Source of the DNA: Arthrobacter sp. zg-Y1171
GTDB taxonomy: Bacteria > Actinomycetota > Actinomycetes > Actinomycetales > Micrococcaceae
Direction of reading: 5' to 3'
Length of the DNA stretch: 64,000 nt
Assembly (NCBI RefSeq): GCF_025244845.1
Contig: NZ_CP104264.1
Coordinates: 992,001-1,056,000 of the forward strand
The notes below the pieces were generated by a model. That model did no database searches. It was not told the origin of the DNA and worked only from the letters and a program-made list of their open reading frames with translations. This document shows, in pieces, positions 17,796 through 28,733 of this stretch (its first letter is position 1; the number at the start of each line of letters is the position of its first letter). Made by a program: the position numbers and the translations under genes.

Positions 17796-19223
17796 ATGTC
17801 TACTAAGAATCCCTCCGCGGCATCTACGCCGGCGCCGGCGCCGGCCAAAACCAATTCCAAGGGCCGCGTGATTGTTGCCAGCCTCGTCGGAACCTCCATC
17901 GAGTTCTATGACTTCTACGTATACGCAACGGCAGCAGTCCTCGTCTTCCCCCGGTTGTTCTTTCCGAATGCCGAGGGCATCACGGCCCTGCTGAGCTCGT
18001 TCGCCGTGTTCGGGGTGGCTTTCATTGCCCGGCCGCTGGGCTCCATCGTCTTCGGGCACTTCGGTGACAAGGTGGGCCGCAAGGGAACCCTGGTGGCATC
18101 GCTGTTGACCATGGGGATTGCGACGTTCCTGATCGGTTGCCTGCCGACCGCGGAAAACGGCTGGACGGTCCTCGCTCCCGCAATGCTGGTGGTCCTGCGG
18201 TTTGCCCAGGGCCTGGCCCTGGGTGGGGAATGGTCCGGAGCGGCGCTGCTCGCGACGGAGAACGCGCCGGCCAACAAGCGTGCCGTCTGGGGAACCTTCC
18301 CGCAGCTGGGCGCGCCGATCGGGTTCATCCTGGCCAACGGCCTGTTCCTGTTGCTGAGCTTCCAGCTGGATGCCGAGCAGTTCGACTCCTGGGGCTGGCG
18401 CGTGCCGTTCCTGGCCAGCGCCGTCATGGTGATCATCGGCCTGTACGTCCGGCTGAAGCTGGTTGAGACGCCGGCCTTCCAGAAGGTTGTGGATTCGGGA
18501 GAGGTCAGCAAACTGCCCCTGAGCCGCGCCTTCAAGTACAGCTGGCGCCAGATGATTGCCGGCACCTTCATCATGCTGGCGACGTATGTGCTGTTCTACC
18601 TGATGACCACGTTCACGCTGTCCTACGGGACCGCGGCCAAGAGCGCGGAAGCGGCCAAGGCCGCCGCGGAAAAGGCCGGCAAGCCATTCGACCCGGAGAC
18701 CTTCGCCGCCGGCCTGGGCTACGCCCGCAACGACTTCCTGATCATGCTGATCATCGGCGTGGTGTTCTTCGGGATCTTCACGCTCGTCGCCGGTCCGCTG
18801 GCGGAGAAGTTCGGACGCCGCAAGACACTGTTGGTTGTCACCGCCGGCATCTTCCTCTTCGGCTTCACGTTCTCGCCGCTGCTGGGCGGCGGAACCGTGG
18901 GGGTGATGGCGCTGCTGATCATCGGCTTCACCCTGATGGGCCTGACGTTCGGACCCATGGGAGCCCTGCTGCCGGAGCTCTTCCCGACCAACGTGCGGTA
19001 CACCGGGTCGGCCATCGCCTACAACGTCTCCTCGATCCTGGGCGCAGCGGTGGCACCGTTCATCGCCGTCGCCCTCTGGCAGGCCGCGGACGGAAGCCCG
19101 TGGCTGGTGGGCATCTACCTGTCATCCATGGCGGTGCTGACGCTGATCGCATTGTTCGTGACCAAGGAAACCCGCGACGTCGACTACGAAAACAATTCCA
19201 GTGAGGGCGTGAAGGTCCCCTAG
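17796..19223 (+). CDS. MFS transporter, metabolite:H+ symporter (MHS) family
   Basis: 475 residues, 12 membrane spans. The first span carries ASLVGTSIEFYDFYVYATAAVLVFP, typical of the MHS (ProP/KgtP/ShiA-like) branch, followed by GDKVGRKGTL between helices 2 and 3, and FGRRKTLL between helices 8 and 9. The central cytoplasmic loop contains an Ala/Lys-rich insertion (KSAEAAKAAAEKAGK). Substrates of the family are organic acids, betaine or similar solutes; here it cannot be fixed. ATG 17796 is preceded by GAAAGAG and gives the MHS-typical N-terminus; upstream in-frame ATGs would add an unlikely extension through the promoter region. Confidence 0.88.
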   Translation: MSTKNPSAASTPAPAPAKTNSKGRVIVASLVGTSIEFYDFYVYATAAVLVFPRLFFPNAEGITALLSSFAVFGVAFIARPLGSIVFGHFGDKVGRKGTLVASLLTMGIATFLIGCLPTAENGWTVLAPAMLVVLRFAQGLALGGEWSGAALLATENAPANKRAVWGTFPQLGAPIGFILANGLFLLLSFQLDAEQFDSWGWRVPFLASAVMVIIGLYVRLKLVETPAFQKVVDSGEVSKLPLSRAFKYSWRQMIAGTFIMLATYVLFYLMTTFTLSYGTAAKSAEAAKAAAEKAGKPFDPETFAAGLGYARNDFLIMLIIGVVFFGIFTLVAGPLAEKFGRRKTLLVVTAGIFLFGFTFSPLLGGGTVGVMALLIIGFTLMGLTFGPMGALLPELFPTNVRYTGSAIAYNVSSILGAAVAPFIAVALWQAADGSPWLVGIYLSSMAVLTLIALFVTKETRDVDYENNSSEGVKVP

Positions 19224-19240
19224 GCCTTTCAAGCACACAG

Positions 19241-19286
19241 CAGCAGGCCCGGTTCCCGTTGGGGGAACCGGGCCTGCTGTGTTTTT
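19241..19286 (+). terminator. rho-independent terminator after MHS transporter
   Basis: 17 perfect pairs (19241-19257 with 19263-19279), five-base loop, then TGTTTTTG. It lies 17 bases after the transporter stop, between two convergent genes. Confidence 0.93.
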
Positions 19287-19322
19287 GCGTTGCTGCTGGT
19301 GTTGCGCGGGGTTGCTCCGGGA

Positions 19323-21128
<1,806 letters not shown>

Positions 21129-21363
21129 TGGTGCACTGGCTCCTTTTGATCTGTTCGGAGCCTAGCGCGGTTTTGTGGTCTCGGGCCATAATGCGTGCTG
21201 TTTCTGCGTGGGAACCGCCCGTTCGTTGTGGGGATTCTACAAAAGGCCGGAGGTTCCCGGCGGCTGGTGGAAGTCGGGTAAGTATCCCTCCACCGCCGGA
21301 TTCTCGAAGGTGCCAGTTCGATCTGGAGCCCGAACGAGATGGCGGGGAGGTTCGCGACAGGTG

Positions 21364-22323
21364 ATGGATGGAGACATGAGATCCCCTAACCCATTGCCGG
21401 CTGCACTCCACGGCAGGCCTTTCACTGTGGCAGAAGCCGAAGCGCATGGCGTTAGCGCGGAGCGGCTCCGTGCTTCTGACCTAAGGACTCCCAGCCGGTC
21501 CGTGCGGGTGCCCGTGGGAGGCCGGTTCTCCCTGGCCGACAGCTGCCGGCCGTATATGGAGTTATTGCCGGACGCCGTCCTGAGCCATGCGACGGCGGCG
21601 CGGCTGCACGGACTGGTGCTTCCTTGGCGGCTGGCTGAGGAACCGGTGATCCATCTGAGCCGACCCCCGGGGCTAGGGACGCCGAGGAGAAGGAATGTGG
21701 TGGGGCACCGTTTGGAGCTAATGGCGGATGAGACGGAGACGGTCCAGGGACTGCCGGTCACCAGCATTGCCCGCACATGGCTGGACCTTGCCGGAATGCT
21801 GTCTCCGGAAGAGCTGGTGGTTATGGGGGACCAGATCGTCAGTGAGCATCATCGGAATTTTGGAACGCCCCGTGTAGCACTCGTACCACTGGCGGATCTG
21901 CGCGGCTTCATCGAGGGGAAGGCGCGCAACGCTCATGTCCGCAAATGCCGGAGTGCACTGGAACGCCTCCGGGTGGGAGTGGATTCACCGCCGGAAACGC
22001 GGCTGCGGTTGATGCTGCTTGCTGACCCGGAGCTGCCCGAATTCCTCCCAAATGTTGCCATCTGTGATGCCGCGGGAGAGCCGCAGGTATGGGCTGATCT
22101 CGGCTGCCAGGAATTCCGGACCTGTCTTGAGTACGACGGCGCGCATCACCTAACACCCGAACAGCAGGCCCGTGACCACTACAGGGATCTCAAGACGGCG
22201 GAGTTGGGGTGGATTCAGGTCAAGATAAGCAAAGCTGACTTTGCGCAGGGCCAGCACCGTATCAGAGCAAAGGTACTCAGAGGCCTGGCCCTGGCCGGGT
22301 GGCGCACGGGTAGCGGCTCGTAA
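21364..22323 (+). CDS. AbiEi/endonuclease-like protein of unknown role
   Basis: About 319 residues. The N-terminal part (FTVAEAEAHGVSAERLRASDL ... GRFSLADSC, LPDAVLSHATAARLHGL) resembles the winged-helix AbiEi-antitoxin-like domain common in actinobacteria; the C-terminal part (WADLGCQEFRTCLEYDGAHHLTPEQQARD ... GWIQVKIS) resembles a Vsr/DUF559-like nuclease fold with D, E-x-D/G and K residues spaced as in PD-(D/E)XK enzymes. No partner toxin gene is adjacent, and such orphan copies are frequent in Micrococcaceae. GGGGAGG at 21344-21350 supports GTG 21361 or ATG 21364. The REP-like palindromes begin right after its stop. Confidence 0.65.
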   Translation: MDGDMRSPNPLPAALHGRPFTVAEAEAHGVSAERLRASDLRTPSRSVRVPVGGRFSLADSCRPYMELLPDAVLSHATAARLHGLVLPWRLAEEPVIHLSRPPGLGTPRRRNVVGHRLELMADETETVQGLPVTSIARTWLDLAGMLSPEELVVMGDQIVSEHHRNFGTPRVALVPLADLRGFIEGKARNAHVRKCRSALERLRVGVDSPPETRLRLMLLADPELPEFLPNVAICDAAGEPQVWADLGCQEFRTCLEYDGAHHLTPEQQARDHYRDLKTAELGWIQVKISKADFAQGQHRIRAKVLRGLALAGWRTGSGS

Positions 22324-22344
22324 GGCTGAGGTTCTGTGGTGCTA

Positions 22345-22544
22345 GTACAGATAACGGGGTATTGGCGCCCGGATAGGCCCGTTAGCTGTACAACGGCCGT
22401 TGACCGGACCGGGATAGGCCCGTTAGCTGTACAACGGCCTCGGTGGCGCGGTGCTAGTACAGATAACGGGGTATTGGCGCCGGGATAAGCCCGTTATCTG
22501 TACATCCGCCGCGGACCAGGCCCGGATACGCCCGTTAGCTGTAC
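22345..22544. repeat. cluster of six REP-like half-sites forming two hairpins
   Basis: A 14-base motif GTACAG(A/C)TAACGGG occurs six times: forward at 22345-22358 and 22457-22470, inverted at 22378-22391, 22419-22432, 22490-22503 and 22531-22544. The pairs 22345/22378 (one mismatch) and 22457/22490 (perfect) each form a 14-bp hairpin with a 19-base loop that starts GTATTGGCGCC. The inverted copies share a longer unit beginning GGATA. The cluster fills the space between two convergent genes, as expected for repetitive extragenic palindromes. Confidence 0.85.
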
Positions 22545-22579
22545 AGCAGCCCGCCCCGGCGACGGGAACGCAGCAGACG

Positions 22580-23215
22580 CTACTTCCAGAGGTCGATGAT
22601 CCGCACGTCGGCGCTGGCCAGGAGCTCCCGCAGCGTCGAAACGGAAAGCCCGACGACGGCGTGCGGGTCGCCGTCGACCCGCTCGATGAACGCCCCGCCC
22701 AGGGAGTCGATAGTGAAGGAACCGGCCACCTGCAGCGGCTCGCCCGTGGCGATGTAGGCCTCGATCTCGTCCTCGGAAAGCTTCACGAAGTGCACCTCTG
22801 CAGAGGACACCGCCCCGAGGGTGGCTCCGGAGCCGTCCTCGTCGGTGTCGCGGCAGTCCACCAGCCAGTGCCCGGTATGCAGTACCCCGGAGGAACCGCT
22901 CATGCGGCGGATCCGTCCGCGGGCGACGTCGGCTTCCCACGGCTTGCCGTGTGCCTCGCCGGCAAATTCGAAGACTGAATCGCAGCCGATCACCAGCGCG
23001 CCGTCAGCCTCGGGCAGGGACGCTACGGCTTCGGCCTTGGCGCGGGCCAGCAGCAGGGCCGTATCGTGCGGGTCGGTCAGGCCGTAGCGGGCGGTGACGG
23101 CGTCTTCGTCGACGTCGGAGACGAGGACGGTATGGCTGATGCCGGCGTCGGTCAGCAGCTTGGTGCGGGCGGGGGACGCGGAGGCCAGGATGAGGCTCAG
23201 GTTCGGGTTGGTCAC
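22580..23215 (-). CDS. maf: Maf-family nucleotide pyrophosphatase
   Basis: About 211-residue house-cleaning enzyme hydrolysing non-canonical or canonical nucleoside triphosphates to monophosphates. Visible: LILASASPARTKLLTDAG at the N-terminus, VDEDAV, ADGALVIGCDSVFEF with the essential Asp, GKPWEAD, HTGHWLVD, and a C-terminal IERVDGDPHAVVGLS segment. GTG 23215 is preferred, because the frame to TTG 23257 would run into the terminator of the upstream gene. Maf beside acyl-CoA carboxylase genes is a common actinobacterial neighbourhood. Confidence 0.9.
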   Translation of the reverse strand: MTNPNLSLILASASPARTKLLTDAGISHTVLVSDVDEDAVTARYGLTDPHDTALLLARAKAEAVASLPEADGALVIGCDSVFEFAGEAHGKPWEADVARGRIRRMSGSSGVLHTGHWLVDCRDTDEDGSGATLGAVSSAEVHFVKLSEDEIEAYIATGEPLQVAGSFTIDSLGGAFIERVDGDPHAVVGLSVSTLRELLASADVRIIDLWK

Positions 23216-23253
23216 GGGTTCAAGCCTAGTGCCGCGGCGGACCGGCCCGGAAA

Positions 23254-23291
23254 CCAAAAACGCCGGGCCGCCCCGAAGGGACGGCCCGGCG
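23254..23291 (-). terminator. rho-independent terminator of DAACS symporter gene
   Basis: GC-rich stem of about 13 pairs closed by a TTCG tetraloop (CGAA on the plus strand) and followed on the minus strand by TTTTTGG. It lies 17 bases after the symporter stop and just upstream of maf. Confidence 0.9.
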
Positions 23292-23307
23292 CTGCTGCCC
23301 GAAGGGA

Positions 23308-24702
23308 TCAGCTCTTGGACTCAACGAGCAGGGGAACCTCGATCTGCTCGGAATCGTCCGCAAAGGGATCGCCCTGGCGGCGGGCGTTGTACAGTCCGTT
23401 GTCCAGCAGTCCGTTGCGCCGGGCCACGAGGGTGGGGACCACGGTCTGGCCGGCCACGTTCACGGCGGTGCGGCCCATGTCCAGGATCGGATCGATGGCC
23501 AGCAGCAGGCCGACGCCGGCCAGCGGCAGGCCGAGGGTGGACAGGGTCAGCGTGAGCATCACGACGGCGCCGGTGGTGCCGGCGGTTGCGGCGGAACCCA
23601 GGACCGAAACCAGTGCGATGAGCAGGTAGTCGGTGAAGACCAGGTCCACGTTGAAGAACTGTGCCACGAAGATCGCGGAGACGGCCGGGTAGATGGAGGC
23701 GCAGCCGTCCATCTTGGTGGTTGCACCCAGGGGTACGGCGAAGGAGGCGTAGGCCCGGGGCACGCCGAGGTTACGCTCGGTCACGCGCTGGGTCAGCGGC
23801 AGCGTACCCACCGAGGAGCGCGAAACGAAGGCCAGCTGGATAGCGGGCCAGGCGCCGGAGAACCACTGGCGGACGGAGAGGCCGTGGGCCTTGATCAGTG
23901 CCGGGTAGACACCGAACAGCACCAGGAACAGGCCAAGGTAAACGGTGAGGGCGAACATGCCCAGGGAACCGATGGTGTCCCAGCCGTAGGTCGCGACGGC
24001 GGTGCCGATGAGGCCGACCGTGCCGACCGGTGCAAGGCGGATGATCCACCACAGGACCTTCTGGATAACGGCGAGGGCCGAGGCATTCAGGGCCAGGAAC
24101 GCTTCGGCGGGCTTGCCGACCTTGAGGGCGGCAATGCCGACGGCGATGGCGATCACGAGGATCTGCAGCACGTTGAAGCTGACGCTGGTGGTGACGTCCC
24201 CGGACTCCGCCACCTTGGAGCTGGCGCCGAGTCCCAGGAAGTTGGCCGGCACCAGGCCGGTCAGGAAGCCCACCCAGCTGCCCTGGCTGCCGCTGAACTC
24301 CTCGCCCTGGCTGACGTCGGCGTTGTTGCCGGGCTGCAGGAAGAAGCCCAGCAGGATGCCGATGACCACGCTGATGAGTGCCGTGATGGCGAACCAAAGC
24401 AGCGTCTGCCAGGCCAGCCGGGCGGCGTTGGAAACGGCCCGGAGGTTGGCGATGGAGCTGACCACGGCGGTGAAGATCAGGGGGACAACGGCGGCCTTCA
24501 GCAGCGATACGTAGCTGGTGCCGATGGTGTCCAGCGTGGTGGTGAGCCAGTTCGGCTCATCGTCAACGGTGCCCATTGACTTGGCCAGCAGGCCCAGCGC
24601 CAGGCCCGCAATAAGGGCGGCGATGATCTGCGGTCCGAAGGACGTTGCCCACTTGGGCAGCCGCCGGGCGGTGGATTCAGGGGAGGAGGTCTGTGAGGTC
24701 AC
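23308..24702 (-). CDS. dicarboxylate/amino acid:cation symporter (DAACS)
   Basis: 464-residue membrane transporter importing dicarboxylates or acidic/neutral amino acids with Na+ or H+. Eight helices plus two re-entrant loops can be traced; characteristic segments are LLKAAVVPLIFTAVVSSIANL, a Ser-rich re-entrant AFVSRSSVGTLPLT, VPLGATTKMDGCASIYPAV and GTTGAVVMLTLTLSTLGLPL. GATTKMDG differs slightly from the common GATINMDG, so substrate choice among GltP/DctA/SstT-like members is uncertain. It ends with a hydrophilic tail DPFADDSEQIEVP. A strong terminator follows. Confidence 0.9.
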   Translation of the reverse strand: MTSQTSSPESTARRLPKWATSFGPQIIAALIAGLALGLLAKSMGTVDDEPNWLTTTLDTIGTSYVSLLKAAVVPLIFTAVVSSIANLRAVSNAARLAWQTLLWFAITALISVVIGILLGFFLQPGNNADVSQGEEFSGSQGSWVGFLTGLVPANFLGLGASSKVAESGDVTTSVSFNVLQILVIAIAVGIAALKVGKPAEAFLALNASALAVIQKVLWWIIRLAPVGTVGLIGTAVATYGWDTIGSLGMFALTVYLGLFLVLFGVYPALIKAHGLSVRQWFSGAWPAIQLAFVSRSSVGTLPLTQRVTERNLGVPRAYASFAVPLGATTKMDGCASIYPAVSAIFVAQFFNVDLVFTDYLLIALVSVLGSAATAGTTGAVVMLTLTLSTLGLPLAGVGLLLAIDPILDMGRTAVNVAGQTVVPTLVARRNGLLDNGLYNARRQGDPFADDSEQIEVPLLVESKS

Positions 24703-24825
24703 GGGAAAGACTCTAGCGGTGCGTCATTACCAGAACCGCCTCCAAGTTGCGAAATATGACGGCAGGAAAAAGTCGGAGTGCTCACCTGACGGTCGCCAAT
24801 TCCGCGCTGTCACGGGGCTTCGCCT

Positions 24826-24855
24826 CAGCGGCCCGGGATATTCCCCGGGCCGCTG
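24826..24855. terminator. hairpin downstream of DUF885 gene
   Basis: Perfect 12-bp stem (24826-24837 with 24844-24855) with a six-base loop, 19 bases beyond the DUF885 stop. No T-tract follows on either strand, so it may be a transcript-end stabiliser or a factor-assisted terminator. Confidence 0.55.
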
Positions 24856-24874
24856 TGACTAAGATCGCTTCCGT

Positions 24875-26605
24875 TTACTCGCCCAGCAGGGCACGCCGCA
24901 GCGTGTCCAGCCCCACGGAGCCGAGCTGCAGTGCCCGGGTGTGGAAAGCCTTCTCGTCGAACGCACCGGCCTCACGGCTGCGGACCTCGTCGCGGATCTG
25001 TTCCCAGAGCCGCTGGCCCAGCTTGTAGGACGGGGCCTGTCCCGGCCAACCCAGGTAGCGGGTGAACTCGAAGTTGAGCTGCCCTTCGCTGATCGACATG
25101 TTTTCTTTCAGGAACGCGTAGCCCTTGTTGGCCGTCCAGGTGCCTTCACCCCACCGTTCCGGGATTTCCAGTTCCAGGTGGACGCCGATGTCGAAGACCA
25201 CGCGGGCGGCACGCATCCGCTGCGCATCCAGCATTCCCATCCGGTCGCCCGGGTCGCTGAGGTAGCCCAGCTGCTCCATCAGCCTTTCGGCGTAGAGGGC
25301 CCAGCCCTCGCCGTGGCCGGAAACCCAGCAGATGTTGCGTCGCCAGTCGTTGAGCAGTCCGCGCGATGCCGTCGCCGTCGCAATCTGCAGGTGGTGGCCA
25401 GGAACGCCCTCGTGGTAGACCGTGGTGGTTTCCTGCCAGGTGGTGAAGGTGTCCTCGCCGGCCGGCACGGACCACCACATGCGGCCCGGACGGGAGAAAT
25501 CGTCGCTGGGACCGGTGTAGTAGATCCCGCCCTCCTGGGTGGGTGCAATCATGCACTCGATCCGGCGCATCGGTTCGGTGATCTCGAAGTGGGATCCGGC
25601 GAGGTCTTCGACGGCGCGGTCGGCGAGGTCCTGCATCCAGGCCTGCAGTTCATCCGTTCCGTGCAGCTGGCGAGCCGGGTCCTCATCGAGGATCCGCATG
25701 GCTTCCGCCACGGTGGCGCCGGGCCGGATCTGCTCGGCCACGGCTTCCTGCTCGGCGATGATGCGGTCCAGTTCCTCCACGCCCCACTGGTAGGTTTCCT
25801 CCAGATCCACGGCGGATCCGAGGAACTGGCGGGACATCAGCGCGTAACGCTCCCGGCCTACGGCATCTGCGGCGGGTGCAGCCGGAAGAAGTTCCTCCTC
25901 CAGGAAGGTTGCAAGGTTGGCATAGGCCCGGCGGGCGGATTCGGCTCCAGCCTTCAGGTCCGCGCGGAGCGCGTCGGGCAGCTCTCCGCCTCCGGGCAGG
26001 GCGGCATTGGCGGCGAGGGCGTCAAAGAACCCGCCGTCCTCTGCATACGCGGAAGCCTGCTCCACCACGATCTTTACCTGCCGGCGGGCGGCCACCCGGT
26101 CGTGTCCGATGCCGCTGCGCAGGCTGGTGATGTAGCCGGCGACGGCGTCGTCCACGTTGTTCAGGCGCCCGGCAATGTGGTGCCACTGCTCTTCGGTATC
26201 CGTAGGCATGAGGTCGAAGATGCTACGGATTCTTTGCGCGGGGGAAGCAATGTTGTTCAGCTCGGCCAGGTCCCAGCCGGACTCGTGGATTTCCAGGTCC
26301 AGGCCGAGGCGTTCGTGCATGGCGTCAAGGGTCACGCGGTCGACGTCGTCTGCGGGCTCAAGTCCGTCCAGCCGGCTGAGCGTCTCCCGGACTGCTTCGG
26401 CATAGGACTCCAGGCCGGCCGGCGAGTAATCGCCGTATTCGGTTTCCCGGCCCGGGATGCCCAGGGACGTGGCGAGGGACGGATCCAGCTGCAGGAACGT
26501 GGCGGTGAAGGCATCGGCAACGGCGTCGATGGCTGTGGGCCGGCGCACCGGGGTACTGCCGGCAGTGGCGGACACGGGCGCGGAGGAAGGTGTCTGTTGA
26601 GTCAC
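24875..26605 (-). CDS. DUF885 family putative metal-dependent hydrolase
   Basis: 576-residue soluble protein of the DUF885 family. The putative metal site is YHEGVPGHHLQIA (about residue 397), an HExxxxHH arrangement like that of M32-type carboxypeptidases, with a downstream Glu in GHGEGWALYAERLMEQLG. Other family segments are FTATFLQLDPSLATSLGIPG at the N-terminus and PGQAPSYKLGQRLWEQIRDEVR near the C-terminus. No signal peptide, so it is cytoplasmic; a peptidase role is inferred from the motif. It begins 44 bases after AccE on the same strand. Confidence 0.87.
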   Translation of the reverse strand: MTQQTPSSAPVSATAGSTPVRRPTAIDAVADAFTATFLQLDPSLATSLGIPGRETEYGDYSPAGLESYAEAVRETLSRLDGLEPADDVDRVTLDAMHERLGLDLEIHESGWDLAELNNIASPAQRIRSIFDLMPTDTEEQWHHIAGRLNNVDDAVAGYITSLRSGIGHDRVAARRQVKIVVEQASAYAEDGGFFDALAANAALPGGGELPDALRADLKAGAESARRAYANLATFLEEELLPAAPAADAVGRERYALMSRQFLGSAVDLEETYQWGVEELDRIIAEQEAVAEQIRPGATVAEAMRILDEDPARQLHGTDELQAWMQDLADRAVEDLAGSHFEITEPMRRIECMIAPTQEGGIYYTGPSDDFSRPGRMWWSVPAGEDTFTTWQETTTVYHEGVPGHHLQIATATASRGLLNDWRRNICWVSGHGEGWALYAERLMEQLGYLSDPGDRMGMLDAQRMRAARVVFDIGVHLELEIPERWGEGTWTANKGYAFLKENMSISEGQLNFEFTRYLGWPGQAPSYKLGQRLWEQIRDEVRSREAGAFDEKAFHTRALQLGSVGLDTLRRALLGE

Positions 26606-26649
26606 AAAGGTAGCCTAACCGCACACCGGCCCCGAGGCACTTATCGGGG

Positions 26650-26883
26650 CTAGCGGTAACTCCGCCGCCAGGACCCCGGCCCGGGCTTCGGGTCCAGGCG
26701 CAGGTTCCGCCGCCGTGCCCACGCGCGGTGGGCCGGGCGGGCGGGAGACAGGGGTGCAGCCTGCGCTCCCAGCCCGGCGACGACGGCGGTCAGGGCTGCG
26801 AGTTCCTCGTCCGTCGGGGAGCCGGAAACCACGGAAAACAGCGGCTCCGAAGCCGGTTCCGGGGTGCTGCCGTCAATACTCAC
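26650..26883 (-). CDS. accE: acyl-CoA carboxylase epsilon subunit
   Basis: 77-residue protein with the family signature [23 protein letters not shown] (residues 16-38) followed by a basic Arg/Pro tail ending in SWRRSYR. AccE subunits bind the carboxyltransferase and stimulate acyl-CoA carboxylases of actinobacteria. Its GTG overlaps the AccD stop (GTGA), which ties it to that gene. Confidence 0.9.
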   Translation of the reverse strand: MSIDGSTPEPASEPLFSVVSGSPTDEELAALTAVVAGLGAQAAPLSPARPAHRAWARRRNLRLDPKPGPGSWRRSYR

Positions 26884-28475
26884 AGCGGCATGTTCCCGTG
26901 CTTCTTGGCGGGCAGGGACGCACGCTTGTCCCGCAGTGCCCGCAGGCCCCGGATCAGCTGCAGGCGGGTGTCCGAAGGGGCAATGACGGCGTCCACGTAC
27001 CCGAGCTCGGCCGCCTGGTAGGGGTTGAGCAGCTCATCTTCATATTGCTCAATGTATTGGCGCCGGACGTCCTCGACGTCGCCGCCGGCGTCGGCCGCTG
27101 CCTTGAGCGGCGCGCGGTAGAGGATGTTCACCGCGCCCTGGGCACCCATCACGCCGATCTGCGCAGTGGGCCAGGCGAGGTTGATGTCGGCGCCGAGCTT
27201 CTTGGAACCCATCACGATGTACGCGCCGCCGTAGGCCTTGCGGGTGATGACCGTCAGCTTGGGAACCGTGGCCTCGGCGTAGGCGTAGAGCAGTTTGGCG
27301 CCGCGGCGGATGATGCCCTGGAACTCCTGGTCCTTGCCCGGCAGGAAGCCCGGCACGTCCACGAAGGTCAGGATCGGGATGTTGAAGGCGTCGCAGTTGC
27401 GGACAAACCGGGCCGCTTTTTCGGAGGCGGCGATGTCCAGGGTGCCGGCAAACTGCATTGGCTGGTTGGCCACGATGCCTACCGTGTGGCCCTCCATGCG
27501 GCCGTAGCCGATGATCACGTTCGGGGCGTACAGGGCCTGCATTTCCAGGAAGTGCCCGTCATCCAGGACGGTCTCGATGACGGTGCGGATGTCATAGGGC
27601 TGGTTTGAGGAGTCCGGGATCAGCTCATCCAGGGCCAGGTCCGCGTCGGTGGTTTCCGGGTCCTGGTCAAACGCGGTCAGCGGTGCTTCGGCCAGGTTGT
27701 TCGACGGCAGGAAATCGAGCAGCTCGCGGACGAACTCGACGGCGTCCTCTTCGTCGGAGGCCAGATAGGCGGAGGTGCCGGTGTTCGCATTGTGCTGCCG
27801 GGCGCCGCCGAGGGTTTCCATATCCACGTCTTCACCGGTGACCGTCTTAATGACGTCGGGACCCGTGATGAACATGTGCGAGGTCTTGTCCACCATCACC
27901 ACGTAGTCGGTGAGGGCGGGGGAGTAGGCCGCTCCGCCGGCGGAGGGGCCCATGATCAGTGAGATCTGGGGAACGACGCCGGAGGCGTGGACATTGTTGC
28001 GGAAAATATCGGCGAACATGGCCAGCGAGGCGACGCCTTCCTGGATGCGGGCTCCGCCGCCGTCCAGGATGCCGATCACCGGGCAGCCGTTGCGCAGGGC
28101 GAATTCCTGCACCTTGACGATCTTCTCGCCGTTGACCTGGCTCAGGGAGCCGCCGTAGACGCTGAAGTCCTGGCTGTAGACGGCCACGGGGCGTCCGTCG
28201 ACGGTGGCGTAGCCGGAAACCAGCCCGTCGCCGAGGGGTTTCTTCTTTTCCATGCCGAAAGCGGTGGAGCGGTGCACGGCGAGGGCGTCGAACTCCACGA
28301 AGGACCCGGCGTCCACCAGCAGGTCGATCCGCTCGCGGGCGGTGTGCTTGCCTCGGGCGTGCTGCTTTTCCACTGCCGCCTGCCCCGAGGGCACCGCTGC
28401 CGAGGCCTGCCGGCGCCGGAACTCGGCAATCTTGCCGGCCGTCGTATGCAGGGACAGGTCCTGGTCGATACTCAA
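26880..28475 (-). CDS. accD: acyl-CoA carboxylase beta subunit (carboxyltransferase)
   Basis: 531-residue carboxyltransferase moving the carboxyl group from biotin to acetyl- or propionyl-CoA. Crotonase-like halves are visible: N-terminal half with [47 protein letters not shown] and [16 protein letters not shown]-terminal half with [42 protein letters not shown] and [22 protein letters not shown] 28475 is the start: it has GGAGG five bases upstream, and the much longer open frame upstream has no such support. Forms the enzyme with AccE (overlapping) and the AccA-type subunit at 19.3 kb. Confidence 0.93.
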   Translation of the reverse strand: MSIDQDLSLHTTAGKIAEFRRRQASAAVPSGQAAVEKQHARGKHTARERIDLLVDAGSFVEFDALAVHRSTAFGMEKKKPLGDGLVSGYATVDGRPVAVYSQDFSVYGGSLSQVNGEKIVKVQEFALRNGCPVIGILDGGGARIQEGVASLAMFADIFRNNVHASGVVPQISLIMGPSAGGAAYSPALTDYVVMVDKTSHMFITGPDVIKTVTGEDVDMETLGGARQHNANTGTSAYLASDEEDAVEFVRELLDFLPSNNLAEAPLTAFDQDPETTDADLALDELIPDSSNQPYDIRTVIETVLDDGHFLEMQALYAPNVIIGYGRMEGHTVGIVANQPMQFAGTLDIAASEKAARFVRNCDAFNIPILTFVDVPGFLPGKDQEFQGIIRRGAKLLYAYAEATVPKLTVITRKAYGGAYIVMGSKKLGADINLAWPTAQIGVMGAQGAVNILYRAPLKAAADAGGDVEDVRRQYIEQYEDELLNPYQAAELGYVDAVIAPSDTRLQLIRGLRALRDKRASLPAKKHGNMPL

Positions 28476-28617
28476 AGGGGCCTCCGGGTGCTTCAGTTCA
28501 GACGCTGCCGCGCCTTCGGGGAATCCCGAGGATGGGGCAGTGCAGGGCGTTAAGTAGGTTCCGCACAAAATGCGTGACGGTTTACCCAGTCTAATGAGCC
28601 GCGCCGGGGGGACAGAG

Positions 28618-28632
28618 TGTAGAAAACCTACA
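28618..28632. promoter_or_regulatory. small inverted repeat upstream of accD
   Basis: TGTAG and CTACA, five perfect pairs around AAAAC, in the 258-base divergent region between accD and the SDR gene. Candidate operator for the carboxylase operon; no matching regulator in the window. Confidence 0.3.
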
Positions 28633-28686
28633 ATGTCGTCTCCTGCCGGTTGGTCCGGTCCCCGGAAGGGAATCTCCGGAGACATG

Positions 28687-28706
28687 ATGTTACTGGCTAG
28701 TAACAT
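28687..28706. promoter_or_regulatory. 20-bp palindrome, candidate TetR-type operator
   Basis: Perfect 8-bp arms ATGTTACT and AGTAACAT around GGCT. It lies 27 bases before the SDR ATG, and its right arm contains TAACAT, a fair -10 hexamer, so a bound repressor would block transcription. Arm length and TTACT...AGTAA symmetry are typical of TetR-family sites (inference). Confidence 0.55.
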
Positions 28707-28733
28707 AGCTGCAGGGTGCATTACCCTGTGGCT

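Noticed and set aside
21364..22323. Type IV toxin-antitoxin system (AbiEi/AbiEii)
   Set aside because: Only an AbiEi-like N-terminal domain is recognisable and no AbiEii-like toxin gene is adjacent.
22345..22544. Possible CRISPR array
   Set aside because: Repeats are 14 bases, occur in both orientations and are irregularly spaced; no cas genes.
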